Numbered from the stretch's first letter, positions 44,222 to 53,845 are shown. The stretch is 64,000 bases of DNA from JAAXHH01 sp965248395 (GCA_965248395.1 OZ252103.1:2418001-2482000); one strand, 5' to 3'. Notes: generated by a model not told the origin, from the letters alone. Translations and numbers: made by a program.

Positions 44222-47137
44222 CTATCCGATCGCTGCCGCCCTATTTACGGCCACCGCGCAGTACTTGAACTCTGGTATCTTCCCGTCGGGGTCGAGGGCG
44301 TCGTTGGTCAGAATGTTGGCGGCGGCTTCCTTGAAATGGAAGGGAATGAAAACATTGCCGTCGGCCACGCGCTTCGACGACTTCGTTTTCAAAGTAATGG
44401 CGCCGCGGCGGGATGAGACGACGACCGGATCGCCCTCGTTGACACCCAGGCCTGCCAGGTCACCGGGGGTCATTTCAACGAAAGGTTCGGGGGAAATGGC
44501 GTCGAGTGCGCGGGCACGGCGTGTCATTGTGCCCGTGTGCCAGTGCTGCAGCACACGGCCGGTGTTGAGGACAAAGGGATAGTCTTCGTCCGGCAGTTCA
44601 TCGGGAGGCGCGAAGTCCACGGGCGTGAATCTACCCCTGCCCAGGGGAAACGAGTCTGTGAAGAGGATCGGCTCGTCCAGGGGCCAGACCACGGTGTCCC
44701 TTTCCATCGATTCGTAGGTGATCCCGTTGAAGATCGGCGTCAGTGCAACGATTTCCTCCCACACCGCTTCCGGACGGTCGTAGTCCCAGCTTGGGCCGTT
44801 CTCTCCTTGCTCCATGCGGATCATGCGGTTGGCCAGATCGATCAGTATGTCTCCATCCAGGCGGGCATCTCCGGGCGGATCGATCGCCTGTCTTCCTATC
44901 TGAACCATGCGGTTCGTATTGACGTAAGTTCCCCGCTTCTCCGCCGCGGTGGAAGCGGGCAGGATCACGTCCGCGAACTCGGCGGTCTCCGTCAGGAAGA
45001 TGTCCTGTACGACGAGAAATGACAGGTTCTGAAGGGCCTTCCTGACCTTGTTCATGTTCGGATCCGAAAGGAAGGGATTCTCTCCCATCATGAGCATGCC
45101 CGCGATGCGTCCATCGAGGGCGCCGTGCATGATTTCCACGACCGTCAGGCCCGGGTGCGGGTCGAGGCGGGTACCCCAGGCCTCCTCGAAATGCTTCCGG
45201 ACATCCGGATCATCCGCACTCTGGTAGCCGGGATAGTATCTCGGAATCAGACCCACGTCGGAAGCGCCTTGCACGTTGTTCTGTCCCCGCAACGGATGCA
45301 GCCCCGTACCACGGCGTCCAATGTTGCCGGTCATGAGGCAGAGCGAGATCAGGGCCCGGGCGTTGTCCGTGCCGTTGACATGCTGGCTGATACCCATGCC
45401 CCAGAAGATCATCGCGCGCCGTGCCCGGCCGTACTCGAGGGCCACCTCTTCGATCACCGAAGCGGGCACGCCGGTGATCCTGGAAGTCAGCTCGGGCGTA
45501 TAGGGCCGCAGGGCCGGTTCGAGCGCATGGAAGTGCTCTGTCCGGCCCGCAATAAAATCATGGTCCTGCAATCCCTCCCGGAGGATCACGTGCATCAGCC
45601 CGTTGAGCAGTGCGATATCCGTTCCGGGCTTGAACCGGACATACCGGGTCGCGTGGTCGGCAATGGTTGGCCGCCTGGGATCGAGGACGATCATTTTGGC
45701 GCCACGATCAACGGCCTGTTTCATGTAGGTGGCGGCAACTGGATGGTTGTCCTCCGTATTGGAACCGATCACGAAGATGACGTCGGTTTCAAGGACTTCC
45801 TGGAAGGCATTCGACACGGCACCGCTTCCTATGGCCTCCGTGAGGGCCGCCACTGAGGATGCGTGGCAGAGACGCGTGCAGTGGTCGACGTTGTTGGTAC
45901 CGAAAACCACTCGGATCAACTTCTGGAATAGGTAAGCTTCCTCGTTGGTAACCTTGGCCGATCCGAAACCGGCCAGCGAGCCCGGTCCCTTCTTCTGCTT
46001 GATATCGAGCAGACGGCGGGCCGACAGATCCAGCGCTTCGTCCCACTCGGCTTCCCGGAACACGTCACGGATGCGGTCATTCCATTCCGGCGACCGCAGT
46101 GAGCGCCGGAACTCCCGGTAATCCGTGAAATCCGCCGAAAGCGGCTGCTTCGGATAGGCGTCTTCCCTTCTGATGAGCGGTTTCAGGAGCCTCTGTGGAT
46201 GGTGGGTGTAGTCGTATCCGTATCTTCCTTTTACACACAACCGGCCTTCGGTGTGGGTGTCTTCCCGCCCTGTCACATGCAGGATTCGATTGTCCTGTAC
46301 ATGGTACGAGATCCCGCAACCGACCCCGCAGTAAGGACATATCGAATCGACTTTCCGTGAGGTGATTTCATCCTGGTACGGCACTTCAGCGGGGTTCTTG
46401 CCGTCATGCTCTTTGGTCGGAAAACCGTCGGCAGTGCTGCCCTGGTCTGCCGGCGGACCGGTGATTTCCGAGATCCCCCGGCCGGTCTCGACAAGCGGGA
46501 TGTCCGTCAGTGCGCCGGTGGGGCACGCTGCGACACACTCGCCGCAGGAGACGCAGGAGGAGTTCCCCATGGGAAGTTCGTTATCGAAGGCGATACGGGT
46601 ATTGTACCCCTTTCCGGCACGACCGATGACATCGTTTACCTGCACATCGTCGCAGGCGCGGATACACCGGTCACACAGGATACAGGCGTTGTGATCCACC
46701 GCGATGACGGGTGAAGACAGATCCGCCGGCGGATGAGTATATACCGATGACGCGGCAAATCTCGCCGGATCCGCATGAAGCCGCCTGCCCAATCGTGCGA
46801 GTTCATCGTGTTCGGCAGGCTTACGCCGGTCCTCCGCTTCCGGCTGGCCGGCCTCCAGCATTTCCACGAGGGTCCGGCGTGTGCGACGCACCCTGTCCGT
46901 ATCGGTGCGCACAACCATGCCTTCCTCCACCTGGCGAATACAGGCCGCCGGCAGCGTGCGGGCATTCTCCACCTCGACCACGCACACGCGGCACACGGCC
47001 ACGGGGTGCAGCTTGGGATCGTGGCACAGCGTGGGGATGTCGATACCGGCCGACCGGGCTGCTTCCCAGATCGTGGCGCTCACAGGCGCGGCAATACGTT
47101 TGCCGTCCAGGGTCAGTGTAATGGGCTTATTGCTCAT
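44222..47137 (-). CDS. NAD-dependent formate dehydrogenase, molybdenum alpha subunit
   Basis: A 971-residue Mo-bis-MGD formate dehydrogenase alpha subunit. Residues 1-80 form a NuoG-like [2Fe-2S] domain (C38, C49, C52, C66). Two ferredoxin motifs follow (CILCDRCIRAC and CVSCGECVAACP), then the catalytic domain begins at CPYCGVGCG ([4Fe-4S]). The Mo ligand lies in HCTRLCHASSV, so it is Cys and not selenocysteine. The C-terminal MopB domain is complete (SMERDTVVWPLD, NTGRVLQHWHTGTM). ATG 47137 overlaps the NuoEF-like partner by 11 bp; the frame open to 47389 is a shadow. Formate oxidation to CO2 with NAD+ is the likely reaction; CO2 reduction is possible. Confidence 0.92.
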   Translation of the reverse strand: MSNKPITLTLDGKRIAAPVSATIWEAARSAGIDIPTLCHDPKLHPVAVCRVCVVEVENARTLPAACIRQVEEGMVVRTDTDRVRRTRRTLVEMLEAGQPEAEDRRKPAEHDELARLGRRLHADPARFAASSVYTHPPADLSSPVIAVDHNACILCDRCIRACDDVQVNDVIGRAGKGYNTRIAFDNELPMGNSSCVSCGECVAACPTGALTDIPLVETGRGISEITGPPADQGSTADGFPTKEHDGKNPAEVPYQDEITSRKVDSICPYCGVGCGISYHVQDNRILHVTGREDTHTEGRLCVKGRYGYDYTHHPQRLLKPLIRREDAYPKQPLSADFTDYREFRRSLRSPEWNDRIRDVFREAEWDEALDLSARRLLDIKQKKGPGSLAGFGSAKVTNEEAYLFQKLIRVVFGTNNVDHCTRLCHASSVAALTEAIGSGAVSNAFQEVLETDVIFVIGSNTEDNHPVAATYMKQAVDRGAKMIVLDPRRPTIADHATRYVRFKPGTDIALLNGLMHVILREGLQDHDFIAGRTEHFHALEPALRPYTPELTSRITGVPASVIEEVALEYGRARRAMIFWGMGISQHVNGTDNARALISLCLMTGNIGRRGTGLHPLRGQNNVQGASDVGLIPRYYPGYQSADDPDVRKHFEEAWGTRLDPHPGLTVVEIMHGALDGRIAGMLMMGENPFLSDPNMNKVRKALQNLSFLVVQDIFLTETAEFADVILPASTAAEKRGTYVNTNRMVQIGRQAIDPPGDARLDGDILIDLANRMIRMEQGENGPSWDYDRPEAVWEEIVALTPIFNGITYESMERDTVVWPLDEPILFTDSFPLGRGRFTPVDFAPPDELPDEDYPFVLNTGRVLQHWHTGTMTRRARALDAISPEPFVEMTPGDLAGLGVNEGDPVVVSSRRGAITLKTKSSKRVADGNVFIPFHFKEAAANILTNDALDPDGKIPEFKYCAVAVNRAAAIG

Positions 47138-48806
47138 CTGCACCGCCTGTGGCGCCATCAGCATGGCGACCAGCCGCATGTTGACAGAGGGTTTCGTACT
47201 CGCCTGGGAAATGCCTGAGCGTAGAGGTAAGAGGAAATGCCGCTGCCTGGCCCAGGCCGCAGATCGAGGTGAGTTCCATGGCCTCGGCGATATCCTGAAC
47301 GGGCTCCAGCGTATCGGACCGGCCATTCCCTTCCAGCACGGTGTCCAGTATTTGGACCAGATGATCCGTCCCCGTCCGACAGGGGACACACTTGCCGCAG
47401 GACTCGTTGCGAAAGAACGTTACCGCGTTCCGGGCAAGGTCCACCATGTCCGTGCCCTCGGCCACGACGATGACCGCCCCGGAGCCCAGCATGGACCCGG
47501 CCTCCGAAAGCGGTTTGAAATCGAGCGGGATATCCGCCATGGTTGCGGGTAGGAAACCCGACGAGGTACCGCCTGGAGAGAAGGCTTTCAGTTTACGGCC
47601 CGCGGAAACACCCCCGCCGAAGTCATGGATGAGATCGCATACGCTCGTTCCGAGCGGGATTTCATACACTCCGGGTCTTTCCACATGACCGCTGAGGGCG
47701 ATATATTTGAGTCCGGAGGCGCCGTTCACGCCCTGGGATTTGAACCAGCCCGGGCCTCGCTGTAGAATGGCGGGTACCCAGGCGAAGGTTTCTACGTTGT
47801 TGATGAGCGTGGGCCTGCCGTGCAGCCCATGCGTACCCGGAAACGGCGGCTTGTTCCGAGGTTCGGCCCGTTTACCCTCCATCGCTTCCAGCAGGGCCGT
47901 TTCCTCCCCGCAGATGTATCCGCCCGGACTATCAAATATCTCCAGGTGAAATGATCGTTCTGAATTCAAAATGCCATCGCCCAGGTATCCTGCCGAGTAG
48001 AACGCCTTGATGGTTCGGGCGAGCACTTCACGTTCCCGGTCGTATTCGTGGCGGAGGAACAGGTACCCCTGGCTCGCTCCGACGGCGAGTCCGCCCAGGA
48101 TCATGCCCTCGATGACGAGATGGGGATAGTGGTACAGGATCTCGCGGTCCTTGAACGTACCGGGCTCGCTTTCATCCGCGTTGCATATGGCGTACTTGGT
48201 CTCGGATTCTGTTTTTCTGACCAGATCCCACTTGACGCCGGTCGGGAATCCGGCCCCGCCCATACCGCATAGCCCACTCTCCTTGATGGTCTGCACGAGC
48301 CGGTCTGCATCTCCCCCAGAAACCCATTCCTTTAAGGATTCGGCGGCCAGGGGACGGTCATAGGGATCGATGAGCCCCTTGCTGATCCAACGTCTGAACG
48401 GTTGGCGGGCAACCTTTCCGTCGTCCGCGAGACGGGCGACGAATTTGCCAAGTCGATCCACGGACATGTTTCTGTAGCTTCGATCGTTGATCGAGACGGA
48501 CGGCGCGCCGTCGCATTGTCCGAGACACGACACCCCGGTCACCTCCCACCCGTCCAGCCCGGCATAGTCCACGGTCTCCCGCAGGGTTTCCAGCACGTCG
48601 CAGGCCCCGCGAAGATGGCACGAGAGATCGGTGCAGACGCGCAGGGTTGCTTTGGGCGGCGGTTGCAGCCTGAAGTGTGGATAGAAACTGGCTACGCCAT
48701 GGATCTCGTATAGAGGAATGCCCTTGCTTTCCGATAGGGATTTCAATGCCTCTTCGGGTAGATACCCGTAACGAACCTGTATCTCCCTGAGATCATCGAT
48801 CAGCAT
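47127..48806 (-). CDS. NuoE-NuoF fused flavoprotein subunit of formate dehydrogenase
   Basis: A 559-residue diaphorase subunit made by fusing NuoE and NuoF. Residues 1-125 are thioredoxin-like with [2Fe-2S] Cys C58, C63, C94 and C98 (TDLSCHL and SCLGQCDGAP). From about 140 there is the FMN/NADH domain (LCGMGGAGFPTGVKW; NADESEPGTFKDREIL) and a C-terminal [4Fe-4S] motif SCGKCVPCRTGT with ICGLGQAA. Electrons from formate go to NAD+ through FMN. ATG 48806 is the start. In bacterial FdsABG complexes NuoE and NuoF are separate genes (FdsG and FdsB); here they are one. Confidence 0.92.
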   Translation of the reverse strand: MLIDDLREIQVRYGYLPEEALKSLSESKGIPLYEIHGVASFYPHFRLQPPPKATLRVCTDLSCHLRGACDVLETLRETVDYAGLDGWEVTGVSCLGQCDGAPSVSINDRSYRNMSVDRLGKFVARLADDGKVARQPFRRWISKGLIDPYDRPLAAESLKEWVSGGDADRLVQTIKESGLCGMGGAGFPTGVKWDLVRKTESETKYAICNADESEPGTFKDREILYHYPHLVIEGMILGGLAVGASQGYLFLRHEYDREREVLARTIKAFYSAGYLGDGILNSERSFHLEIFDSPGGYICGEETALLEAMEGKRAEPRNKPPFPGTHGLHGRPTLINNVETFAWVPAILQRGPGWFKSQGVNGASGLKYIALSGHVERPGVYEIPLGTSVCDLIHDFGGGVSAGRKLKAFSPGGTSSGFLPATMADIPLDFKPLSEAGSMLGSGAVIVVAEGTDMVDLARNAVTFFRNESCGKCVPCRTGTDHLVQILDTVLEGNGRSDTLEPVQDIAEAMELTSICGLGQAAAFPLTSTLRHFPGEYETLCQHAAGRHADGATGGADEQ

Positions 48807-48830
48807 GTACGGAGTCCGTTATGGCGCAAG

Positions 48831-49598
48831 TTACTCGGTCAGTTGGTGAATCGAAGTTTGCCAGTCATCCCCGTCCAGGTCGATGATTCGGAACGCCGCT
48901 GGTTCGTCCGTTACAATGACGCGGGTACCATCGGCATTGACCACGGGATCTTTTCGAAACTGCAGGCCCACGCTCGGCGCGGTCAGGACCGTAGCACAAC
49001 CAAGCTCCATGCGAAAGGCGTGGTGGAGGTGGCCACACAGGACCAGTCTCAACGAAGCCTGTGATTCGCATATCCGAAGGAACCGGTCGTTCTCCTGAAG
49101 AATAAGTTCATCCATCCACGGGACGCCCACGGGTACCGGTGGGTGATGCATGCAGATGATGGTCGGAAGGCCGGGCGACAGCTCACGCTCCAACCAGTCC
49201 AGTTGACCGTCGTCAAGCTTTCCGGCAACCTTTCCTTCGTCCAGGGTATCGAGCACGACAATCCGGTGTCCGTTCCGGTCAAGGGAATAGAAGTACGGGG
49301 CCGTATTCTCGCCGGATTCATCCAGCATGATTCGGCGGAATCCCGTTCTGGAATCGTGGTTTCCCAGGGCCAGGCAGCAGGGAAAGCGAAGACCGGAAAG
49401 AACGTTCCTCGCAGCCTGATACGAGTCGTCCGCTTCATCGTTCGTCTGGTCGCCTGTAACGACGACGAGATCCGGAGAGGGGCTTAACCGATTAACGATA
49501 TCTACGACGGCTCGCAGCCGACCCAGGGTGTCCATGCCGTGTATGGGTTGCCGGTCCGCCGGTACGATATGGGGATCGGACAGTTGAACAATACGCAT
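48831..49598 (-). CDS. Metallophosphoesterase, CpdA-like phosphodiesterase
   Basis: A 255-residue calcineurin-like phosphoesterase. The dimetal ligands are visible as LSDPHIVP (DxH), VVTGDQTND (GD), GNHDSRTG (GNHD), MHHPPVP (H) and CGHLHHAF (GHxH). The order and length match the cAMP phosphodiesterase CpdA/Icc family. ATG 49598. It lies between the formate dehydrogenase genes and pepA, with 24-bp and 3-bp gaps, so it may be cotranscribed, but a link to formate metabolism is not implied. Phospholipid or nucleotide substrates remain possible. Confidence 0.88.
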   Translation of the reverse strand: MRIVQLSDPHIVPADRQPIHGMDTLGRLRAVVDIVNRLSPSPDLVVVTGDQTNDEADDSYQAARNVLSGLRFPCCLALGNHDSRTGFRRIMLDESGENTAPYFYSLDRNGHRIVVLDTLDEGKVAGKLDDGQLDWLERELSPGLPTIICMHHPPVPVGVPWMDELILQENDRFLRICESQASLRLVLCGHLHHAFRMELGCATVLTAPSVGLQFRKDPVVNADGTRVIVTDEPAAFRIIDLDGDDWQTSIHQLTE

Positions 49599-49601
49599 GT
49601 A

Positions 49602-51098
49602 CTAGGTCTTCCAATCCCTTACCAGCTGGACGAGCAGTCGAACGCCGACCCCGGTAGCCCCCTTGGAGCAGTAAGGCTGACTGGATTCAGTGTAGGCCGT
49701 TCCGGCGATGTCCAGGTGCACCCACGGACGATCGACGAATTTCTCCAGAAAAGCACCGGCAGTCAAGGCACCTCCCCATCGGCCGCCGGTGTTCTTGACA
49801 TCGGCGATGTGGCTCTTGATCTGGTCGTGGTAATCTTTCCAGAGGGGAAGAGGCCAGACGCGCTCGCCCGTGACTTCTCCGGCCGATCGAACCCGGTCCT
49901 GCAACGGATCGTCGTTTCCCATCATCCCTGACGCGGCGTGTCCGAGAGCCACCACGCATGCCCCAGTCAACGTGGCGAGGTCGATTACCGCCGACGGGCT
50001 GAACCGCTCCGCATATCCCAGGGCGTCGGCCAGTACCAGGCGTCCTTCGGCATCGGTGTTGATGACTTCGATCGTCGTCCGTGACAGGGTCGTGATGATG
50101 TCGCCAGGTTTCAACGCCTTGCCGTCGGGCAGGTTTTCGGTGGCTGGAATGAGTCCCACCACGTGGAGGGCCGGCTTCAACATGGCGATTGATCGCATGG
50201 CGCCAATCACGGCGGCCGCGCCCGACATGTCGTGTTTCATTTCCTCCATTCCGCCGCTCGACTTGATGGAAATACCACCGCTGTCGAAGGTGATGCCTTT
50301 CCCAATGAACACCAGGGTATCATGTGCGTCAGCGGGTTCTCCGTACTCCAGCACGATGAAACGAGGAGGCTCCTCGCTGCCCGCGTTGACAGCAATCAAG
50401 GCGCCCATGCGCTCCTTTTCGATATCTTTTCGGATCAGGACACGGCAGTTCAGACCGTTTTTAGATGCCATTCTCCGGGCAGCGGCGGCCAGCTTGCGCG
50501 GTGGCAGCGCGTTACCAGGAGCGTTGGACAGGTCCCTCGCCATGATCGTACCCGCGGCGGTAATGCGACCGGCTTCTATCCCGTCCTTGATTTCATAGGC
50601 CTGTGCGCGTTGCAGAATCACAACCGTCAGGCTTTCGAGCGTGGATCGGTCGGGACTACCCGTTTTGTAGGAATCATAACTATAGGCGCCCAGCAACAGA
50701 CCCTCCACGGTGGCCTGTGCACAGTCCTGGGCCTCAAAGCCCTGCATATCCAGTCCATGTATGGCCGTCGTAAGTTCCGACACGCCGAGTTTCAATGCCC
50801 GTTTGACGGCAAAGCCCGAAGCGCGCCGGACTGCTTCCAGGCTGAAATTGCTCCGTTCACCAAGCCCGACGAGGATAACCCGGTTGGGAGGCGCCAGGCC
50901 GCGTGGGTACAGTGCCGAAACTTCCTCGTCCCCTCCCTTGAAGTCTCCCAACGCCAGTATTTCGTTCAGATAACGCCGCAGGGCGGATTCCATGGCCAGG
51001 GTGCCGTCTTCCTGCAGTTTTTCCTCTTTGAAAAACCCGATGATGACGGTGGTATCGATTTCCGATCCGATTCGTCCGATTTTCAAGTCGATTTGCAT
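49602..51098 (-). CDS. pepA: Leucyl aminopeptidase (M17)
   Basis: A 498-residue cytosol aminopeptidase. The catalytic block NTDAEGRLVLADAL is exact, and FIGKGITFDSGGISIKSS and the metal-ligand KHDMSGAAAV match the M17 family. The N-terminal alpha/beta domain (residues 1-160) is normal. PepA-type enzymes cut N-terminal residues and some also bind DNA; DNA-binding features are not visible. ATG 51098. It ends 3 bp upstream of the phosphoesterase start. Confidence 0.94.
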   Translation of the reverse strand: MQIDLKIGRIGSEIDTTVIIGFFKEEKLQEDGTLAMESALRRYLNEILALGDFKGGDEEVSALYPRGLAPPNRVILVGLGERSNFSLEAVRRASGFAVKRALKLGVSELTTAIHGLDMQGFEAQDCAQATVEGLLLGAYSYDSYKTGSPDRSTLESLTVVILQRAQAYEIKDGIEAGRITAAGTIMARDLSNAPGNALPPRKLAAAARRMASKNGLNCRVLIRKDIEKERMGALIAVNAGSEEPPRFIVLEYGEPADAHDTLVFIGKGITFDSGGISIKSSGGMEEMKHDMSGAAAVIGAMRSIAMLKPALHVVGLIPATENLPDGKALKPGDIITTLSRTTIEVINTDAEGRLVLADALGYAERFSPSAVIDLATLTGACVVALGHAASGMMGNDDPLQDRVRSAGEVTGERVWPLPLWKDYHDQIKSHIADVKNTGGRWGGALTAGAFLEKFVDRPWVHLDIAGTAYTESSQPYCSKGATGVGVRLLVQLVRDWKT

Positions 51099-51292
51099 GC
51101 GTTTTACCCGGATAGAGACTGGTTATCCGCCCTTATTCCCAAACTGGTAAACTGGTGAAATACACCTTAAGCGCTGATCGTATGCGTTTCATGGAATCAA
51201 TGATGGCATCCGCAGGCGGGACCGCATGGTGCAGAGGGCGCGGGTGCCGCGGCCGCCGGTGCGTCTGATTAAAACCCGGTTTCGTTGATTAC

Positions 51293-52633
51293 CTACGACC
51301 CGCGGGTGATTTCCATGGGTTGAACGGAATCCTTTTCTTCGCGCTTGAGGCGATAGGCCCGGTCGAGCAGCTCCACGGGGTGCAGGACCTCGATCTCGCT
51401 TCCGCCCCGGCGTATACCTTGCTGGATCTGCAGTATGCATCCCGGGTTTCCGGTCGCCACCACATCCGGTTCCGCCTGCCTGACATGATCCATTTTTCGG
51501 GCAAGCAACCTGTCTGCCATTTCGGGATGGGTGATATTGTATATCCCCGCGCTGCCGCAGCACCAGTCCGGTTCCTCCAACTCAACGAGTTCGATACCGG
51601 GTATCAGGCTCAGCAGTCTGCGGGGTTGTTCACGGACACCCTGTCCGTGGGCGAGGTGACAGGCGTCGTGATAGGCGACCCGTGCCCTGACCGTTCCCAT
51701 CTCCTCTTTAAGCGGAATCCCGGCAAGAAACTCGTGCACGTCTTTTACCCTGGCGGAAAAAGCGAGGGCACGGTCCCGGTAGGCGGGATCGCCGGCAAGG
51801 AGGTCGCCGTACTCTTTCAACTGGGCGCCGCAACCCGCGGCGTTGATGATGACGGCGTCCACTTCCGCTTCTTCGAAGGCATCGATGTTTTTTCGGGCAA
51901 GCGTTTCAGCCACGGTACGTTCACCGCTGTGTACCTGAAGCGCGCCGCAGCAGGTCTGTTGCCCGGGAATCACGACTTCGCAACCGTTTTCGTTCAACAC
52001 CCGGGCCGTGGCGACGTTCACGTGCGTGAACATTTCGTTCATCACGCATCCCGTTACCAGCCCCACGCGGTATGTCGCCTTTTCCTTCGCGGGCATGAAC
52101 GGCTTGAGTTCGCCCTTGAGTGAACGGCTGGGCATGGACGGCACCATGGATTCCATGTCGCGAAGACGGGACGGAAGCAATTTCGTCAGTCCCAGCTTGC
52201 GAACGAGTTTTTGCAATCCCAATCCCTGGTACAGGCGCAGTGGCAGGAATACGACGGAGAGATTGAAGGGCGACGGCAACAGTATTTCAAATACCAGGTG
52301 TCGGAGCAATCGATTAAAAGGGGAACGGGGGCGCTTTTCCAGGATCTCGGCCCGGGCGGCCTCGACCAGGCTGCCGTAGTGGACCCCCGCGGGGCAGGCC
52401 GTTTCGCAGGCCCGGCAGTCCAGGCACTGGCCGATGTGCGTCTCGAAATGATCAGTGAGGCCGATGCGCCCGTCCGCGTAGGCCCGCATGAGATGGATGC
52501 GTCCACGGGGGGAATCCATCTCGACGCCGAGTTCGGTATATGTCGGGCATGCCGGCAGACACAGACCGCAGTGCACGCAGTCCAGAAATTTGTCGTATTC
52601 GTGTACCAGTCTGTTCTGCGTCTGCGTGCTCAT
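51293..52633 (-). CDS. glcF: Glycolate oxidase iron-sulfur subunit-like protein (GlcF)
   Basis: A 446-residue Fe-S protein with two ferredoxin motifs (CVHCGLCLPACPTY and CLDCRACETACPAG), then two CCG/heterodisulfide-reductase-like repeats (CGAALKPV type CCGALQVHSG and WCCGSAGIYN). This is the architecture of GlcF of glycolate or lactate oxidation. ATG 52633 is preferred; the 45-residue extension to 52768 matches nothing. GlcD/GlcE partners are not in the window. A good promoter lies at 52761-52789. Glycolate oxidation or another 2-hydroxy-acid dehydrogenase Fe-S subunit are both possible. Confidence 0.88.
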   Translation of the reverse strand: MSTQTQNRLVHEYDKFLDCVHCGLCLPACPTYTELGVEMDSPRGRIHLMRAYADGRIGLTDHFETHIGQCLDCRACETACPAGVHYGSLVEAARAEILEKRPRSPFNRLLRHLVFEILLPSPFNLSVVFLPLRLYQGLGLQKLVRKLGLTKLLPSRLRDMESMVPSMPSRSLKGELKPFMPAKEKATYRVGLVTGCVMNEMFTHVNVATARVLNENGCEVVIPGQQTCCGALQVHSGERTVAETLARKNIDAFEEAEVDAVIINAAGCGAQLKEYGDLLAGDPAYRDRALAFSARVKDVHEFLAGIPLKEEMGTVRARVAYHDACHLAHGQGVREQPRRLLSLIPGIELVELEEPDWCCGSAGIYNITHPEMADRLLARKMDHVRQAEPDVVATGNPGCILQIQQGIRRGGSEIEVLHPVELLDRAYRLKREEKDSVQPMEITRGS

Positions 52634-52760
52634 TCGATGCGTATTCCGATCTTGCGGGAACCGGTCTGTCGCCAGGACCGGCACGGTCACATCATATACA
52701 CCGGAATAACTGATGTGCGTAACGGCCTGCATGGCTTGATTCACATGGTTTTGATCGTTA

Positions 52761-52789
52761 AATAACAACAGTTTACATGTATGATGTCA
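52761..52789 (-). promoter_or_regulatory. Promoter of glcF
   Basis: On the minus strand, a perfect TTGACA (52784-52789), a 17-bp spacer and TGTTAT (52761-52766, 4 of 6). The predicted transcript begins near 52754 with a leader of about 120 nt. Confidence 0.6.
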
Positions 52790-52809
52790 AGCAATTTGTC
52801 GAATCAGCC

Positions 52810-52824
52810 GGGTTAAATTAACCC
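52810..52824. promoter_or_regulatory. Palindromic operator-like site GGGTTAA-A-TTAACCC
   Basis: Perfect inverted repeat with 7-bp arms and a single central base. It lies between the two divergent promoters, at about -35 relative to TATAAC of the rightward gene and 21 bp beyond the -35 of glcF. The layout suits one regulator controlling both directions. No regulator gene is nearby to name. Confidence 0.55.
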
Positions 52825-52938
52825 TTCCGTTATTTCACTTTGGATATAACTTTCCGTTGGGATCGCCGCACCTTATGCGACCCGCCCGAACAACCGGATA
52901 CAATCTCAATATCGAATTGCGTGGAAGGAGCAGACTCC

Positions 52939-53802
52939 ATGTCCGCATTTGAAGGTATTCTACCCGCTATCGTTACCCCGATGACCAACGACGGTGATTT
53001 CCATGAGGACGCATTCCGCCAGATCATGGAGTTCAATATCCGGGCCGGTGTCCATGGATTCTGGATCGCCGGAGGAACGGGGGAGAGCATATTGCTCAGC
53101 GATGGTGAGAATATGCGGATCGCTTCGGCGGCGGCCGACCAGTCCCAGGGCCGCGTGAACAATATAATGCACGTGGGCGCTGCCACCACCGAACGGGCGG
53201 CCCGCCTTGCCGAGCACGCCGCGCGCGCCGGCGTTGAAGCCATTTGCTGCGTACCGCCCTTCTTCTACGGTCGAACGGATCATGGGATCGCCGAACATTA
53301 CCGGGTGGTGGCCTCCGCGGCGGATCTGCCCCTCTTCGTCTACAATCTTCCCCTGGCTACAGGCGTGGATATTACCCCTGGTCTCATGGCCAGGATCCAG
53401 GACCGGGTACCTCAGTTGACCGGACTTAAACATTCCTCGCCAATCTTCCCCAACGTGCGGGTCTTCGCGGCCATGGGGCTCACCTGCCTGGTTGGCAATC
53501 ACCAGTTGATGCTGCCCGCCTTGACGATCGGAGCCACGGGCTGTGTGGACGGTCCGCCCATCATTGCGCCGGAGTACTGGGTGGAAATCTGGAAGGCCTA
53601 TCGTGACGGCGACCTCGAGCGGGCTGAAGCGGCGCAGGATCGTGCCAGTCGACTGTGGGAAGCCCTCGGGGCGTGCGGCGGGGAATTCCATTCCGTCGCC
53701 AAGGCCGCGCTTAGCGAGCGGCTGGGCATTCAGTGCGGCGCGGCCTCCGGGCTTGCCCTTGACCGTAGAACAACTCCAGGCGTTGCGCGGGGCCCTGAAT
53801 GA
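52939..53802 (+). CDS. DapA/NAL-family aldolase or dehydratase (frameshift at the C-terminus)
   Basis: A 287-residue Schiff-base class I aldolase/dehydratase of the dihydrodipicolinate synthase family. The GTGE loop (AGGTGESILLS), catalytic Tyr135 (VYNLP) and Schiff-base Lys164 (GLKHSS) are present. ATG 52939 has GGAAGGAG about 10 nt upstream. After about residue 267 the frame turns into GLALDRRTTPGVARGPE. The +1 frame instead gives PPGLPLTVEQLQALRGALNELGLV cut short at the TGA at 53816-53818, which is the normal family C-terminus. A one-base insertion near 53740 is likely. N-acetylneuraminate lyase-like or KDG/acid-sugar enzymes are alternatives to DapA. Confidence 0.85.
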   Translation: MSAFEGILPAIVTPMTNDGDFHEDAFRQIMEFNIRAGVHGFWIAGGTGESILLSDGENMRIASAAADQSQGRVNNIMHVGAATTERAARLAEHAARAGVEAICCVPPFFYGRTDHGIAEHYRVVASAADLPLFVYNLPLATGVDITPGLMARIQDRVPQLTGLKHSSPIFPNVRVFAAMGLTCLVGNHQLMLPALTIGATGCVDGPPIIAPEYWVEIWKAYRDGDLERAEAAQDRASRLWEALGACGGEFHSVAKAALSERLGIQCGAASGLALDRRTTPGVARGPE

Positions 53803-53845
53803 ACTTGGCCTCGTGTGAAAGGCCGCGGACCACGGAATCGAACTA

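Larger units (their letters stand above)
52634..52938. other. Intergenic region between glcF and the DapA-like gene
   Basis: A 305-bp region between divergent genes with no convincing ORF. It holds the glcF promoter at 52761-52789, an 8-bp palindrome TACATGTA within that spacer, and the perfect palindrome at 52810-52824. TATAAC at 52845-52850 could be the -10 of the rightward gene; its -35 is poor, which suits an activated promoter. GGAAGGAG at 52922-52929 is the ribosome site of the DapA-like gene. Confidence 0.6.

Noticed and set aside
44222..47137. Possible selenocysteine in the formate dehydrogenase
   Set aside because: The Mo-ligand position is an ordinary Cys codon in HCTRLCHASSV and no in-frame TGA is needed.
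47138..47389. N-terminal extension of the formate dehydrogenase alpha subunit
   Set aside because: It is out of frame with the coding sequence of the NuoEF-like gene that it overlaps and does not resemble any known leader.
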